Shown: positions 24,061-32,580 of the stretch, piece by piece
How positions within the stretch are numbered: the stretch's first letter is position 1
Layout of the letters: each line of letters begins with the position of its first letter
Assembly: GCA_943372515.1 (NCBI GenBank)
Contig: CALRYY010000042.1
Location: 1-32,842 of the forward strand
From: RAM1 sp943372515
GTDB taxonomy: Bacteria > Pseudomonadota > Gammaproteobacteria > Burkholderiales > Burkholderiaceae_C
Direction of reading: 5' to 3'
DNA length: 32,842 bases
Notes under the pieces: model-generated
The model's database searches: none
What the model saw: the letters and a program-made list of their open reading frames with translations, nothing else
What the model was told of the DNA's origin: nothing
Position numbers and translations under genes: made by a program

Positions 24061-24922
24061 AGTGCTTGCGGCTGAAGTCCAGCCCGGTCAGCTTTTCCAG
24101 CTTCATTGACAACCGGTACTTTCGCTCTTTGGACGTGAGCTGGTAGTCGGGGTTGAAGCTGATGCTCTGCTCGGCCTGCGTGGCCAGCCAGTGGGACATG
24201 ACGGCCGGGTGGGTGCCGGTGAAGGGTTTGACGGCCTGCGGGTCGAAGTTGGCGTAGTTGATCTGCATGACGGCGGAGTCTTTCCAGTACTTGGCCACCT
24301 GGTCCAGCTTGGCCTGCATCTGCTCGGCCTTGCGCACCCAGCCGTAATGGTGGATGTGCGCGTTGGCCAGCGCGCCGTGCGGGTTGCGCGGTTTTTTGTG
24401 CTGGTGCATCACCAGCCAGTACTGGCCGTCGGGCGCATAGGTGCGGATGCTGTTGCGGATCAACCGGCATTCGCGCCGGTACCAGCCGGGGCTGACCGAC
24501 ACATAGCCCGGCGTGCCGTAAAAGTGCAGGTAGTCAAACACCAGCGCCTCCACAGCCGGGTTGCCGTGGTGGCGGTCCACGCTGGCGCGTATGGCGGCCA
24601 GCTCGGCTTCATGCACGACCTCGTCGCCTTCCAGGTAAAACGCCCAGTCGCCGGTGCAGGCGTACTGCGCGATCATCTTTTGCTGGGCGTAGACAAAGCC
24701 GCGGTCGGCCATGTGGTCGTTCCACACGGTTTCGATGATCTTGATCTTGGGGTCGCCGATGCCACGCACGCGTTCCAGCGTGTCGTCGTCACTGCGGCCC
24801 ACGGCCACCACAAATTCGTCCACCAGCGGCAGCAGCGAGCGGATGGATTCCACAAACGGAAACCCCAGCATCGTGCCGTTGCGGATGAAGGTGAAGCCGC
24901 TGATGGAGGCTCGTGTGCTCAT
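24044..24922 (-). CDS. glycosyltransferase family 2 protein
   Basis: A 292-residue protein with a GT-A-type N-terminal half: ISGFTFIRNGTMLGFPFVES, LVDEFVVAVGRSDDDTLERV, and an acidic donor/metal site in WAFYLEGDEVVHEAE. After it come aromatic- and histidine-rich segments (DYLHFYGTPGYVSVSPGWYR, NAHIHHYGWVRKAEQM), and a C-terminal region ending TGLDFSRKHFKLVA. Such proteins are common in LPS or polysaccharide clusters; donor and acceptor are unknown. The ATG at 24922 overlaps the stop of the MsbA-like gene (ATGA), so it is the last gene of the minus-strand ligase-exporter-GT operon. Its 3' end overlaps the convergent GT4 gene by 17 bases. Confidence 0.88.
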   Translation of the reverse strand: MSTRASISGFTFIRNGTMLGFPFVESIRSLLPLVDEFVVAVGRSDDDTLERVRGIGDPKIKIIETVWNDHMADRGFVYAQQKMIAQYACTGDWAFYLEGDEVVHEAELAAIRASVDRHHGNPAVEALVFDYLHFYGTPGYVSVSPGWYRRECRLIRNSIRTYAPDGQYWLVMHQHKKPRNPHGALANAHIHHYGWVRKAEQMQAKLDQVAKYWKDSAVMQINYANFDPQAVKPFTGTHPAVMSHWLATQAEQSISFNPDYQLTSKERKYRLSMKLEKLTGLDFSRKHFKLVA

Positions 24923-26706
24923 GGTGTGATGTCTGCTGATTCGCCCGTGGCGGCCAGGTTGTACAAGCGGGCGTAGTGGCCGTTGGCGCGCAGCAGTTCG
25001 TCGTGCGTGCCGGCCTCGACCATGCGCCCGGCGCTCATGACCACGATGCGGTCGGCGTGTTCGATGGTGGACAGCCGGTGCGCAATGACCAGCGCCGTGC
25101 GGCCCGCCATGAGCCGCTGCAGGGCGGACTTGACGGCCTGTTCTGATTCAGTGTCCAGGGCCGACGTGGCTTCGTCCAGGATCAGGATGGGCGCGTCCTT
25201 GTACAGCGCGCGGGCAATCGCCAGGCGCTGGCGCTGCCCGCCTGACAGCTGCGCGGCGTTGTGGCCCACCAGGCTGTCCATGCCCTGTGGCAGGGCCTGT
25301 ACAAATGCGCCCAGATTGGCCGCTTCCAGCGCCTGCTGCACACGCGCACGGTCCAGCGGCAGGCCCAGCGCCACGTTGGCGGCCACCGTGTCGTTGAACA
25401 TCACCACGTCCTGGCTCACAAACGAATACTGCCGGCGCAATGCGCCCAGCTTCCAGTCGGCCAGCGCCACACCGTCCAGCGTGATCTGCCCGGTCGTGGG
25501 CTCCACAAAGCGGGGCAGCAGGTTGATCAGCGTGGTCTTGCCCGAGCCCGAGCTGCCCACCAGCGCCAGCGTCTGGCCCGGCGCCACCTGCAGGCTGATG
25601 CCGTCCAGCGCATTGTGGGTGGCGCCGCTGTAGCGCACCACCACGTCGCTCAGCTGCAGCTCGCCGCGCGCACGGGCTACCTCGTGCGTGCCTTCAGGTT
25701 CGGCCGGCGTGCCGTCAATCAAATCCAGCCCGCGCTCCACGGCCGCCAGCCCGCGCGTGATGGGCGCGGCCGATTCCGACAGGTGCTTGATGGGCGCAAT
25801 CAGCATGAGCATCGCGGTGATGAACGACGCAAAGCCGCCCACGGTGATGCCGCTGGTGGCGCTTTGCCACAGCGCGGTGCAGATCACGGCCGACAGGGCG
25901 GCGGCGGCCAGCATCTGCGTGAGCGGCGTCATGGCAGAGGCCGCGATGGTGGATTTCATGGCCAGGCGGCGCAGCTCGGTGTTCAGCACGTCAAAGCGCG
26001 AGCCCTGCGCGGCCTGGGCATCATGCAGGCGCACCACGCGGTGGGCCAGCACGTTTTCTTCGACCACATAGGCCAGCCGGTCGGTGGCCTGCTGGCTGGC
26101 CAGCGTGATGCGGTGCAGCCGGCGCGACAGCACCTTCATCACCCAGGCCACGGCCGGGAAGATGAACAGCACAATGAGCGTGAGCTTCCAGTTGATGTAC
26201 AGCAGGTAGCTCATCAGCGCCACCAGCGTGAGCGAATCCTTCAGCAGCGACAACATGGCGTTGACCAGCAACGTGGTGCCGGTCTGCACCTCGTACACCA
26301 CGGTGTTGGACAGCTTGCTGGCCGACGACTGGCCAAACAGGCTCATGGGCGCGGCCTGCAGCGTGCCAAACAGGCGCCGGCGCAGGGCCACCATGGCCTG
26401 GTTGGCCATGTAGGCCAGCGAATACTGGGCCACGAAGCCGGCCAGCCCCCGCAGTGCGAACAGGCCCAGCAGGGCTGCGGGCACCAGCCACAGGCTGAAC
26501 GCGCCGCCCTTGAAGCCGTCGTCCAGCAGCGGCTTCATCAGCGCCGGTATCACCGGCTCGGTCAGGGCCGCCAGCGTGGTGGCAATGACCATCCCGGGCA
26601 GCGCCCAGCCCGCACCGCGAAAGTACGGCACAAAGCGCTGCAGGCGCTGCAGCACGGTGCCACGCACGGGAGCGGGGGCGGGGGTGCCGTCGTCTTGCAT
26701 GTTCAT
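24919..26706 (-). CDS. msbA: MsbA-type lipid A/LPS ABC exporter
   Basis: Half-transporter of 595 residues; a homodimer flips lipid A-core across the inner membrane. The N-terminal membrane domain (about residues 30-330) has six hydrophobic segments and the typical VIPALMKPLLDDGF early loop. The nucleotide-binding domain carries Walker A GSSGSGKTT at 384-392, Q-loop FVSQDVVMFNDT, signature LSGGQRQRLAIARAL, Walker B ILILDEATSALDTESEQ and H-loop VIAHRLSTIEHAD. Length and order match MsbA (about 580-600). It overlaps the O-antigen-ligase-like gene upstream and the GT2 gene downstream, both by ATGA, forming one operon. Specificity for lipid A rather than another amphiphile is inferred from the family and neighbours. 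Confidence 0.92.
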   Translation of the reverse strand: MNMQDDGTPAPAPVRGTVLQRLQRFVPYFRGAGWALPGMVIATTLAALTEPVIPALMKPLLDDGFKGGAFSLWLVPAALLGLFALRGLAGFVAQYSLAYMANQAMVALRRRLFGTLQAAPMSLFGQSSASKLSNTVVYEVQTGTTLLVNAMLSLLKDSLTLVALMSYLLYINWKLTLIVLFIFPAVAWVMKVLSRRLHRITLASQQATDRLAYVVEENVLAHRVVRLHDAQAAQGSRFDVLNTELRRLAMKSTIAASAMTPLTQMLAAAALSAVICTALWQSATSGITVGGFASFITAMLMLIAPIKHLSESAAPITRGLAAVERGLDLIDGTPAEPEGTHEVARARGELQLSDVVVRYSGATHNALDGISLQVAPGQTLALVGSSGSGKTTLINLLPRFVEPTTGQITLDGVALADWKLGALRRQYSFVSQDVVMFNDTVAANVALGLPLDRARVQQALEAANLGAFVQALPQGMDSLVGHNAAQLSGGQRQRLAIARALYKDAPILILDEATSALDTESEQAVKSALQRLMAGRTALVIAHRLSTIEHADRIVVMSAGRMVEAGTHDELLRANGHYARLYNLAATGESADITP

Positions 26707-27935
26707 CCGGGGGCCGTGGGGCGCTGCAGACCCAGCGCCAGCAGCAGGCCGATCATGATGCAGAAATACTCGCCAATCAGTGCGTCAAACAGCGACGAGT
26801 TGAACAGGCAGGCAATGGCCAGCACCGCCACCAGCGAATCCGTGGCGCGGCGTTCAGGGGTGCGGAATTTGCGCGCGTCGCGCACGACCAGGCCCATGAA
26901 GGCCACAAGCAGCGCGATGCCGCCGACCCCCAGGTGCACGCCCCACAGCAGGTATTCCTGGTGCGGGTTGCGCACTTCGGCCGTGCCTTCCAGCACAGAG
27001 CCCCGGTGGGTCATTTCCAGGCGCTTGTATTCGCGGTTCCAGCTGCCGGCGCCAGTGCCTGTCAGGGGCTGCTCTTCAATGGCCTGCAGCGACCGGTGCC
27101 AGAACGTCAGCCGCTGGCCTGATGACGAACCGGGGTCATTTTGCTTGTAGGCCTGAACCTCGGTCACCACGGCGGTCAGCCGTTGATTGAACTGCGGCGA
27201 CAGCAGCATGACCAGCGCCACCAGCACCAGGGGCGCTGCAAAGGCGGCAATGCGCCAGCGCGCCGGCATGGCCCACAGCAAGGCCAGCGACATCACGCCG
27301 ATGGCGGCCACATGGCCGCTGCGCCCGGGCAGCATGACCAGGGCGTTCACCAGGGCGGCTGCGGCCAGCGCCGCGCCGATCCAGGCGCCACGGCGGCCGG
27401 GGAACTGATGCCGCAGGTGCCAGCAGATCGCCGCAAAACCGGCGGTCATGATGGTCTGGTCCAGGTAGCTCGAATAAACGGTGGCGACCGAGTTGCGCAT
27501 CGCCGGCACCCAGAACACCGGCGCGCCCAGGTACAGCAGCCACGACGTAGCCACCACGAACGTCTGGGACACGATGTAGATGCCCACCGCCAGCGCCGCC
27601 TGGCGCGGCGTGCGCACCAGCAGGACGATGGCGGGTATGAGCAGCAGCTTGCCGTACTTGACCGCGTGGCTCAGCGCCTGCGAACCGGGCTCGGTGGTCC
27701 AGGCCAGGCTCAGGATCAGGGCGCCCAGCATGACCAACACGGCCGGCACCGACCACAGCCGTGCCAGCGCTGCGTCAGGCTGGTGGCGGCGGATGGCGCC
27801 TGCCAGCACCACCACACTGGCCAGCAAGGCCAGCAGCTTGGCAATATTGGTGGCTGCCAGAGACAGGGGGATGGATGCCGCCAGCATGTACACGGGCCAG
27901 GGCCTGAACGTCTCCCAGCTTCTTATTTGCACCAC
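26703..27935 (-). CDS. O-antigen ligase / Wzy-like membrane protein
   Basis: Polytopic inner-membrane protein of 410 residues with about ten to twelve hydrophobic segments and a large periplasmic loop in the second half, as in the PF04932 (WaaL/Wzy/RfaL) family. In this loop are GTGAGSWNREYKRLE and NPHQEYLLWGVHLGVGGIAL, the latter containing the His-bearing block conserved in ligases. It would transfer undecaprenyl-linked glycan to lipid A-core, or polymerise repeats; sequence alone does not separate ligase from polymerase. The start is GTG at 27935, followed by a second GTG, with GAGG seven bases upstream. The stop overlaps the msbA start. A 62-base gap separates it from the divergent WaaE-like gene. 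Confidence 0.88.
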   Translation of the reverse strand: MVQIRSWETFRPWPVYMLAASIPLSLAATNIAKLLALLASVVVLAGAIRRHQPDAALARLWSVPAVLVMLGALILSLAWTTEPGSQALSHAVKYGKLLLIPAIVLLVRTPRQAALAVGIYIVSQTFVVATSWLLYLGAPVFWVPAMRNSVATVYSSYLDQTIMTAGFAAICWHLRHQFPGRRGAWIGAALAAAALVNALVMLPGRSGHVAAIGVMSLALLWAMPARWRIAAFAAPLVLVALVMLLSPQFNQRLTAVVTEVQAYKQNDPGSSSGQRLTFWHRSLQAIEEQPLTGTGAGSWNREYKRLEMTHRGSVLEGTAEVRNPHQEYLLWGVHLGVGGIALLVAFMGLVVRDARKFRTPERRATDSLVAVLAIACLFNSSLFDALIGEYFCIMIGLLLALGLQRPTAPG

Positions 27936-27997
27936 CCGGTAACCTCATAATTGCGGACAAGCCCGGATTATCCACTCTGCCCCCAGCCACTTTTTCA

Positions 27998-28774
27998 ATG
28001 CGCCTGTCCGTCATCGTCATCACCCGCAACGAGGCCGCCAACCTGCGCGCCTGCCTGGAGTCGGTGGCGTTCGCAGACGAAAAAATTGTGGTGGACAACG
28101 CCAGCACCGACGCCACGGCCACCATCGCCCGTGCATGCGGCGCGGCCGTGACGCACACCGATGACTGGCCTGGCTTTGGCATCCAGAAAAACCGTGCGCT
28201 GGCGCTGGCCACGGGCGACTGGGTCCTGTCCATCGACGCTGATGAACGGGTGACGCCCGAGCTGGCCGCGCAAATCCAGGACGCCATGGCCTCAGGCCGC
28301 GCGCAGGCGTTCGAGATCCCGCGCCTGACTCGCTTTTGCGGGCAGTGGATCCACCACTGCGGCTGGACGCCTGACCATGTGCTGCGGCTGTTTCGCCGCG
28401 GCACGGCACGCTTTACCGACGACCTGGTGCATGAGCGTGTGCTGGCAGACGGACCGCGAGCGGCCCGGCTGACCAGCCCCTTGTTACACGAAAGCTACCC
28501 CACGCCAGAGCACTATTGGCGCAAACTGCAGTCTTACAGCCACGCTTGGGCCGTACAGCGGCATGCGCAGGGGCGCACCACGTCCATGACGCGTGCGGCG
28601 CTGTCGGGCCTGGCGGCGTTCGTGCGCAGCTATGTGCTGCGCCTGGGCTTTCTGGACGGTGCCATGGGGTTTGCCGTGTGTACCATGCAAGCCCAGGCAG
28701 CCTTTGGAAAATACTTCGCCCTGTATTGTTTGAACCGACAAGATGACACCCACCCCCCTGCCAAAAATCATTGA
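27998..28774 (+). CDS. glycosyltransferase family 2, WaaE/KdtX-like LPS core enzyme
   Basis: GT-A fold enzyme of 258 residues similar to WaaE/LgtF-type beta-glucosyltransferases of the LPS inner core. The N-terminus MRLSVIVITRNEAANLRACL, KIVVDNASTDATATIA and the donor-site WVLSIDADERVTPEL are diagnostic. They are followed by the conserved FEIPRLTRFCGQWIHHCGW and HERVLADG. The C-terminus has a hydrophobic region (LAAFVRSYVLRLGFLDGAMG) for membrane association. It is divergent from the ligase-exporter operon, consistent with a core-assembly role. Its last 32 bases overlap the start of tolB in another frame, so tolB expression may depend on this gene's transcript. Confidence 0.9.
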   Translation: MRLSVIVITRNEAANLRACLESVAFADEKIVVDNASTDATATIARACGAAVTHTDDWPGFGIQKNRALALATGDWVLSIDADERVTPELAAQIQDAMASGRAQAFEIPRLTRFCGQWIHHCGWTPDHVLRLFRRGTARFTDDLVHERVLADGPRAARLTSPLLHESYPTPEHYWRKLQSYSHAWAVQRHAQGRTTSMTRAALSGLAAFVRSYVLRLGFLDGAMGFAVCTMQAQAAFGKYFALYCLNRQDDTHPPAKNH

Positions 28775-30050
28775 ACTCGCCACCGGCTCGCGCCGCCTGA
28801 TGCTGGGCGGGCTGCTGGCCGGCTCGCTGGCGCCGGCCCTGGCGCAGTTTCGCGTTGAAGTCTCTGGCGTGGGCATGACGCAACTGCCCATTGCCGTGAC
28901 GGCCTTTCGCGGCGATGACAGCGCGCCGCAGAAAATCGGCGCGATCGTGCAGGCCGACCTGGAGCGCAGCGGGCAGTTCCGCCCGGTTGACGCGTCCGGT
29001 GTCTCGCTGGACGAAACCGCCCGCCCCGACGTGGCCCTGTGGCGCCAGCGCAAGGCCGATTCGCTGGTGACCGGCAGTGTCAGCCGCCTGGCCGACGGCC
29101 GCTACGACGTGCGCTTTCGCCTGTGGGACGTGGTACAGGCCCAGGACCTGGGCGGCCAGAGCTATGCCGTCACCACCGGTGACCTTCGCCTGGCAGCCCA
29201 CCGCATTGCCGACTTCATCTATGAAAAGCTCACGGGCGACAAGGGCGTGTTCTCGACCCGCATTGCCTACGTGACCAAGGCCGGCAACCGCTACAACCTG
29301 TGGGTGGCCGACGCCGACGGCGAAAACGCACAGAGCGCCCTGGCCAGCCCCGAGCCGATCATTTCGCCGTCATGGTCGCCCACCGGCGGGCAGCTGGCCT
29401 ATGTGTCGTTTGAATCGCGCAAGCCCGTGGTGTATGTGCACGACGTGACGAGCGGCAGGCGACGGCTGGTGGCGAATTTCCGCGGCTCCAACAGCGCGCC
29501 GGCGTGGTCGCCCGACGGCCGTTCTCTGGCGGTCACGCTCACGCGTGACGGCGGCTCGCAGCTGTACACCATTGACGCCAATGGCGGCGAGCCCCGGCGC
29601 CTGACGCAATCGACCGGCATCGACACCGAGCCCGTGTATTCGGCCGATGGGCGCAGCATCTATTTTGTGAGCGATCGTGGCGGCGCCCCGCAGGTGTACC
29701 GCATGGGCGCCACGGGGGGCGCGCCCGAGCGTGTGACCTTTACCGGGGGTTACAACATATCGCCCGCCATCAGCCCGGACGGGCGCTGGCTGGCCTACAT
29801 TTCGCGCGTCGGCGGCGCATTCAAGCTGCAGGTCATGGAACTTGCCAGCTCGAACGTGAACTCAATCACAGACACCACCGCTGACGAGAACCCCAGTTTT
29901 GCCCCCAACGGCCGGCTGATCGTCTATGCGACCCAACAGCAGGGACGTGAGGCGCTGATGACCAGCACACTGGACGGCAAGATCAAGGCGCGCCTTGCGG
30001 GGCAGGGTGGAGACATACGCGAACCGGACTGGGGTCCGTTTCAGAAGTAA
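28743..30050 (+). CDS. tolB: Tol-Pal system periplasmic protein TolB
   Basis: Periplasmic protein of 435 residues: an N-terminal domain followed by a six-bladed beta-propeller that binds Pal and takes part in outer-membrane constriction at division. The signal peptide contains two arginines (GSRRLMLGGLLAGS) with cleavage likely after ALA at residue 34. The mature part starts QFRVEVSGVGMTQLPIAV, as in betaproteobacterial TolB. Propeller repeats are visible as SPSWSPTGGQLAYVSFESRK, APAWSPDGRSLAVTLTRDG, EPVYSADGRSIYFVSDRGG, SPAISPDGRWLAYISRV and NPSFAPNGRLIVYATQ. The start at 28743 lies inside the preceding glycosyltransferase gene; a Met at residue 20 would destroy the signal peptide's charged region. 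tolQ, tolR and tolA are not adjacent. Confidence 0.95.
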   Translation: MTPTPLPKIIELATGSRRLMLGGLLAGSLAPALAQFRVEVSGVGMTQLPIAVTAFRGDDSAPQKIGAIVQADLERSGQFRPVDASGVSLDETARPDVALWRQRKADSLVTGSVSRLADGRYDVRFRLWDVVQAQDLGGQSYAVTTGDLRLAAHRIADFIYEKLTGDKGVFSTRIAYVTKAGNRYNLWVADADGENAQSALASPEPIISPSWSPTGGQLAYVSFESRKPVVYVHDVTSGRRRLVANFRGSNSAPAWSPDGRSLAVTLTRDGGSQLYTIDANGGEPRRLTQSTGIDTEPVYSADGRSIYFVSDRGGAPQVYRMGATGGAPERVTFTGGYNISPAISPDGRWLAYISRVGGAFKLQVMELASSNVNSITDTTADENPSFAPNGRLIVYATQQQGREALMTSTLDGKIKARLAGQGGDIREPDWGPFQK

Positions 30051-30073
30051 CCGGCTATTCAGGAGGATTCAGG

Positions 30074-30625
30074 ATGATCAAAAGTGTCTTTGTGGCGGCA
30101 GCCCTGGCAGTGGTATTGGCAGGCTGCGGCTCCAGCGTGAAGCTGGACGACGTGCCGGTGGAGGACAAAAGCGGCAGTGTGGTGACGCAGCCGCCTGTGG
30201 CGGCCAACCCGGGCGCGGGCAGCGGCAGCACGACGCAAACCCGGGTGGAGCCGGTCAACCTGAACCCGGCGGGCGACGCCGCCGCAGGCCCCACGGGTGT
30301 GGCGCGTGTCGTGTATTTTGACTACGACAGCTTCATCATCAAACCCGAGTTCCAGTCGCTCATCGAGTCCCATGCCCGGTTCCTTAAGGCCGCCAGCGGC
30401 CGCAAGATCGTGGTCGAAGGCCACACCGATGAGCGTGGCGGGCGCGAATACAACCTGGCACTGGGCCAAAAGCGCTCCGAGGCCGTGCGCCGCGCCCTGG
30501 GCCTGCTGGGCGTGACCGACAGCCAGGTCGAAGCCGTGAGCTTCGGCAAGGAAAAGCCCGCCGCAGCCGGCACAGGCGAAGCCGCGCTGGCGCAAAACCG
30601 CCGCGCCGAGATCGCGTACCGCTGA
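30074..30625 (+). CDS. pal: peptidoglycan-associated lipoprotein Pal
   Basis: Outer-membrane lipoprotein of 183 residues. The signal peptide ends with the lipobox LAGC (Cys18), with Gly after the cysteine, so outer-membrane sorting is expected. A Pro/Gly/Ala-rich linker (about residues 20-75) leads to the OmpA-C peptidoglycan-binding domain: VVYFDYDSFIIKPEFQSLIE, VVEGHTDERGGREYNLALGQ (the HTDxRG diaminopimelate-binding segment) and AQNRRAEIAYR. It tethers the outer membrane to the wall and binds TolB. A very strong ribosome binding site AGGAGG (30061-30066) precedes the ATG, and the tolB stop is 23 bases upstream. The stop overlaps the next start (TGATG). Confidence 0.97.
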   Translation: MIKSVFVAAALAVVLAGCGSSVKLDDVPVEDKSGSVVTQPPVAANPGAGSGSTTQTRVEPVNLNPAGDAAAGPTGVARVVYFDYDSFIIKPEFQSLIESHARFLKAASGRKIVVEGHTDERGGREYNLALGQKRSEAVRRALGLLGVTDSQVEAVSFGKEKPAAAGTGEAALAQNRRAEIAYR

Positions 30626-31434
30626 TGGGGCGCGCCATGTTCTCCCCCGGCGTGCTGCGTGGCAGTGTGGTGGCGGTGTTGTCTGCGCTGACGTTGAGCG
30701 CGCCCGCAGCGGCGGGCCTGTTTGACGACGAAGAGGCCCGCAAGGCCATTCTGGAGCTGCGCCAGAAGGTCGAAGCCAACCGTGTGGCGGCTGAAGGCGC
30801 CAACCAGCGCCTGGGTGAGGAACTGCGCCGCGCCAGCGACGAAAACGTGCAGATGCGCCGCAGCCTGCTGGATCTGCAAAACCAGATCGAGACCCTGCGC
30901 AGCGAGCTGGCGTCGTCGCGTGGCCAGCACGAACAGCTGGCCAGGCAACTCAGCGAAGCGCAGCAGCGCCAGAAAGACCTGGCCGTGGCGGTGGAGGCCC
31001 GCCTGACCAAATTCGAGCCCACCAAGGTGACCGTGGACGGCCAGGAATTCTCGGCCGAACCGACCGAAAAACGCGACTTCGAGGCGGCGCTTGCCACCTT
31101 CCGCAAGGGCGAATTCGCCCCGGCGCAGGCCGCGTTCAACGATTTCGTCAAACGCTACCCCCAAAGCGGCTACGCGCCGTCGGCGCTGTTCTGGCTGGGC
31201 AATGCGCAGTACGCCACGCGCGACTACACCGGCGCGATTGCCAATTTCCGCGCGCTGCTCACCCGCTCGCCCGACCATGTGCGCGCGCCCGAGGCCGTGC
31301 TGTCCATCGCCAACTGCCAGATCGAGCTCAAGGACACCCGTTCGGCGCGCAAGACGCTGGAAGACCTGATGAAGGCTTACCCGCAGTCGGAGGCCGCGCT
31401 TGCGGCCCGCGAACGCCTGACCCGGCTGCGCTAG
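30625..31434 (+). CDS. cpoB: cell division coordinator CpoB / YbgF
   Basis: Periplasmic protein of 269 residues that links Tol-Pal function with septal peptidoglycan synthesis (PBP1B/LpoB in E. coli). The N-terminal signal peptide ends near SAPAAAG (residue ~31). A coiled-coil trimerisation region follows at about 35-120 (ILELRQKVEANRVAAEGANQ; LLDLQNQIETLRSELAS). The C-terminal TPR domain spans about 150-269 (FEAALATFRKGEFAPAQAAF, YAPSALFWLGNAQYATRDYT, SIANCQIELKDTRSARKTLE). The start shares one base with the pal stop. Length is normal for the family. Confidence 0.94.
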   Translation: MGRAMFSPGVLRGSVVAVLSALTLSAPAAAGLFDDEEARKAILELRQKVEANRVAAEGANQRLGEELRRASDENVQMRRSLLDLQNQIETLRSELASSRGQHEQLARQLSEAQQRQKDLAVAVEARLTKFEPTKVTVDGQEFSAEPTEKRDFEAALATFRKGEFAPAQAAFNDFVKRYPQSGYAPSALFWLGNAQYATRDYTGAIANFRALLTRSPDHVRAPEAVLSIANCQIELKDTRSARKTLEDLMKAYPQSEAALAARERLTRLR

Positions 31435-31464
31435 CGGCTTTGCTGCGCCGCCTAGAATCGGCGG

Positions 31465-32580
31465 ATGCAAGTTTCTGACCTTTCCGCGCTCTCGGCCCAG
31501 GTGCTGTGGGCCGCGTTCATTCTTTCGGCGCTGTTTGGCGCCATTGCCCAGCGCACGCATTTCTGCACCATGGGCGCCGTCAGCGACGTGGTCAACATCG
31601 GCGACTGGACGCGCATGCGCCAATGGGGCATGGCCATTGGCGTGGCCATGATCGGTTTTGCCGCGCTGGCTGCCACGGGGCAGATCGATCCGTCAAAGAC
31701 GCTGTATGCGTCCAACCGCATCGCCTGGCTGTCGGCGGCGGTGGGTGGTGCGATGTTTGGCTTTGGCATGGTGCTGGCGTCCGGCTGCGGCAGCAAGACG
31801 CTGGTGCGCATAGGCGGGGGCAGCCTGAAATCGGCGGTGGTGTTCGTGGTGATGGGCATTGCAGGTTTTGCCACGCTCAAGGGCATGACGGCTGTGCTGC
31901 GCGTCAACACCGTGGACCGCGTGGGCGCGGATTTGTCGTTCAATGCCTCGCTGCCGGGTCTGCTGTCGACGGTGACTGGCATGACCATGGCCTCTGCCGT
32001 GCTTACCCTGGGTCTGGCGCTGGGTCTGGCGCTGGTGGTGTGGGCGCTGGCCGGCCGCGATTTCCGCCGTTTTGACAACCTGCTGGCAGGCCTGGGCATT
32101 GGTGCCGTGGTGGCCGGCATGTGGTGGGTCAGCGGCCACCTGGGTTTTGTGGCGGAGCACCCCGAAACCCTGGAAGCAGCCTTCCTGCGCACCAGTTCCG
32201 GCCGGGCCGAAGCCTTGAGCTTTGTGGCGCCGGTGGCCTACACGCTGGACTGGGTGATGTTCTTCAGCGACAAGAGCAAGGTGTTGACGCTGGGCGTCGT
32301 GTCGGTGTTCGGCGTGGTCGCCGGGTCGGCCGTGACCGCGCTGGGCAGCCGAAGCTTCCGCTGGGAAGGCTTTGGCGGCACCGAAGACGTTGCCAACCAC
32401 CTGGTGGGCGGCATGCTGATGGGCGTGGGCGGCATCACGGCCATGGGCTGCACGGTGGGCCAGGGCTTGAGCGGCATTTCTACACTGGCACTCACCAGTT
32501 TTGTGGCGGTGGTGTTCATCGTGGCGGGGGCGGTGGCCGCCTTCAAGTACCAGATCTTGCGGCTGGAGCGCATGGCTTGA
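31465..32580 (+). CDS. YeeE/YedE family sulfur-compound transporter
   Basis: Polytopic inner-membrane protein of 371 residues in the YeeE/YedE (TsuA-type, PF04143) family, whose characterised members import thiosulfate. The conserved cysteines thought to relay sulfur atoms through the channel are present: C34 in THFCTMGA, C108 in LASGCGSKTL and C329 in AMGCTVGQGLSG. About nine to ten hydrophobic segments are seen. It stands 30 bases after cpoB; TAGAAT (31453-31458) just before the ATG is a possible -10 that would give a nearly leaderless mRNA, and no clear ribosome binding site exists. The stop overlaps the TTG start of tcdA, linking sulfur uptake with a gene tied to cysteine desulfurase. Confidence 0.9.
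   Translation: MQVSDLSALSAQVLWAAFILSALFGAIAQRTHFCTMGAVSDVVNIGDWTRMRQWGMAIGVAMIGFAALAATGQIDPSKTLYASNRIAWLSAAVGGAMFGFGMVLASGCGSKTLVRIGGGSLKSAVVFVVMGIAGFATLKGMTAVLRVNTVDRVGADLSFNASLPGLLSTVTGMTMASAVLTLGLALGLALVVWALAGRDFRRFDNLLAGLGIGAVVAGMWWVSGHLGFVAEHPETLEAAFLRTSSGRAEALSFVAPVAYTLDWVMFFSDKSKVLTLGVVSVFGVVAGSAVTALGSRSFRWEGFGGTEDVANHLVGGMLMGVGGITAMGCTVGQGLSGISTLALTSFVAVVFIVAGAVAAFKYQILRLERMA

Noticed and set aside
25261..27150. A 629-codon plus-strand open frame opposite msbA and the ligase-like gene
   Set aside because: It is antisense to well-supported genes with complete ABC motifs, has extreme Gln/His/Arg content and no recognisable domain.
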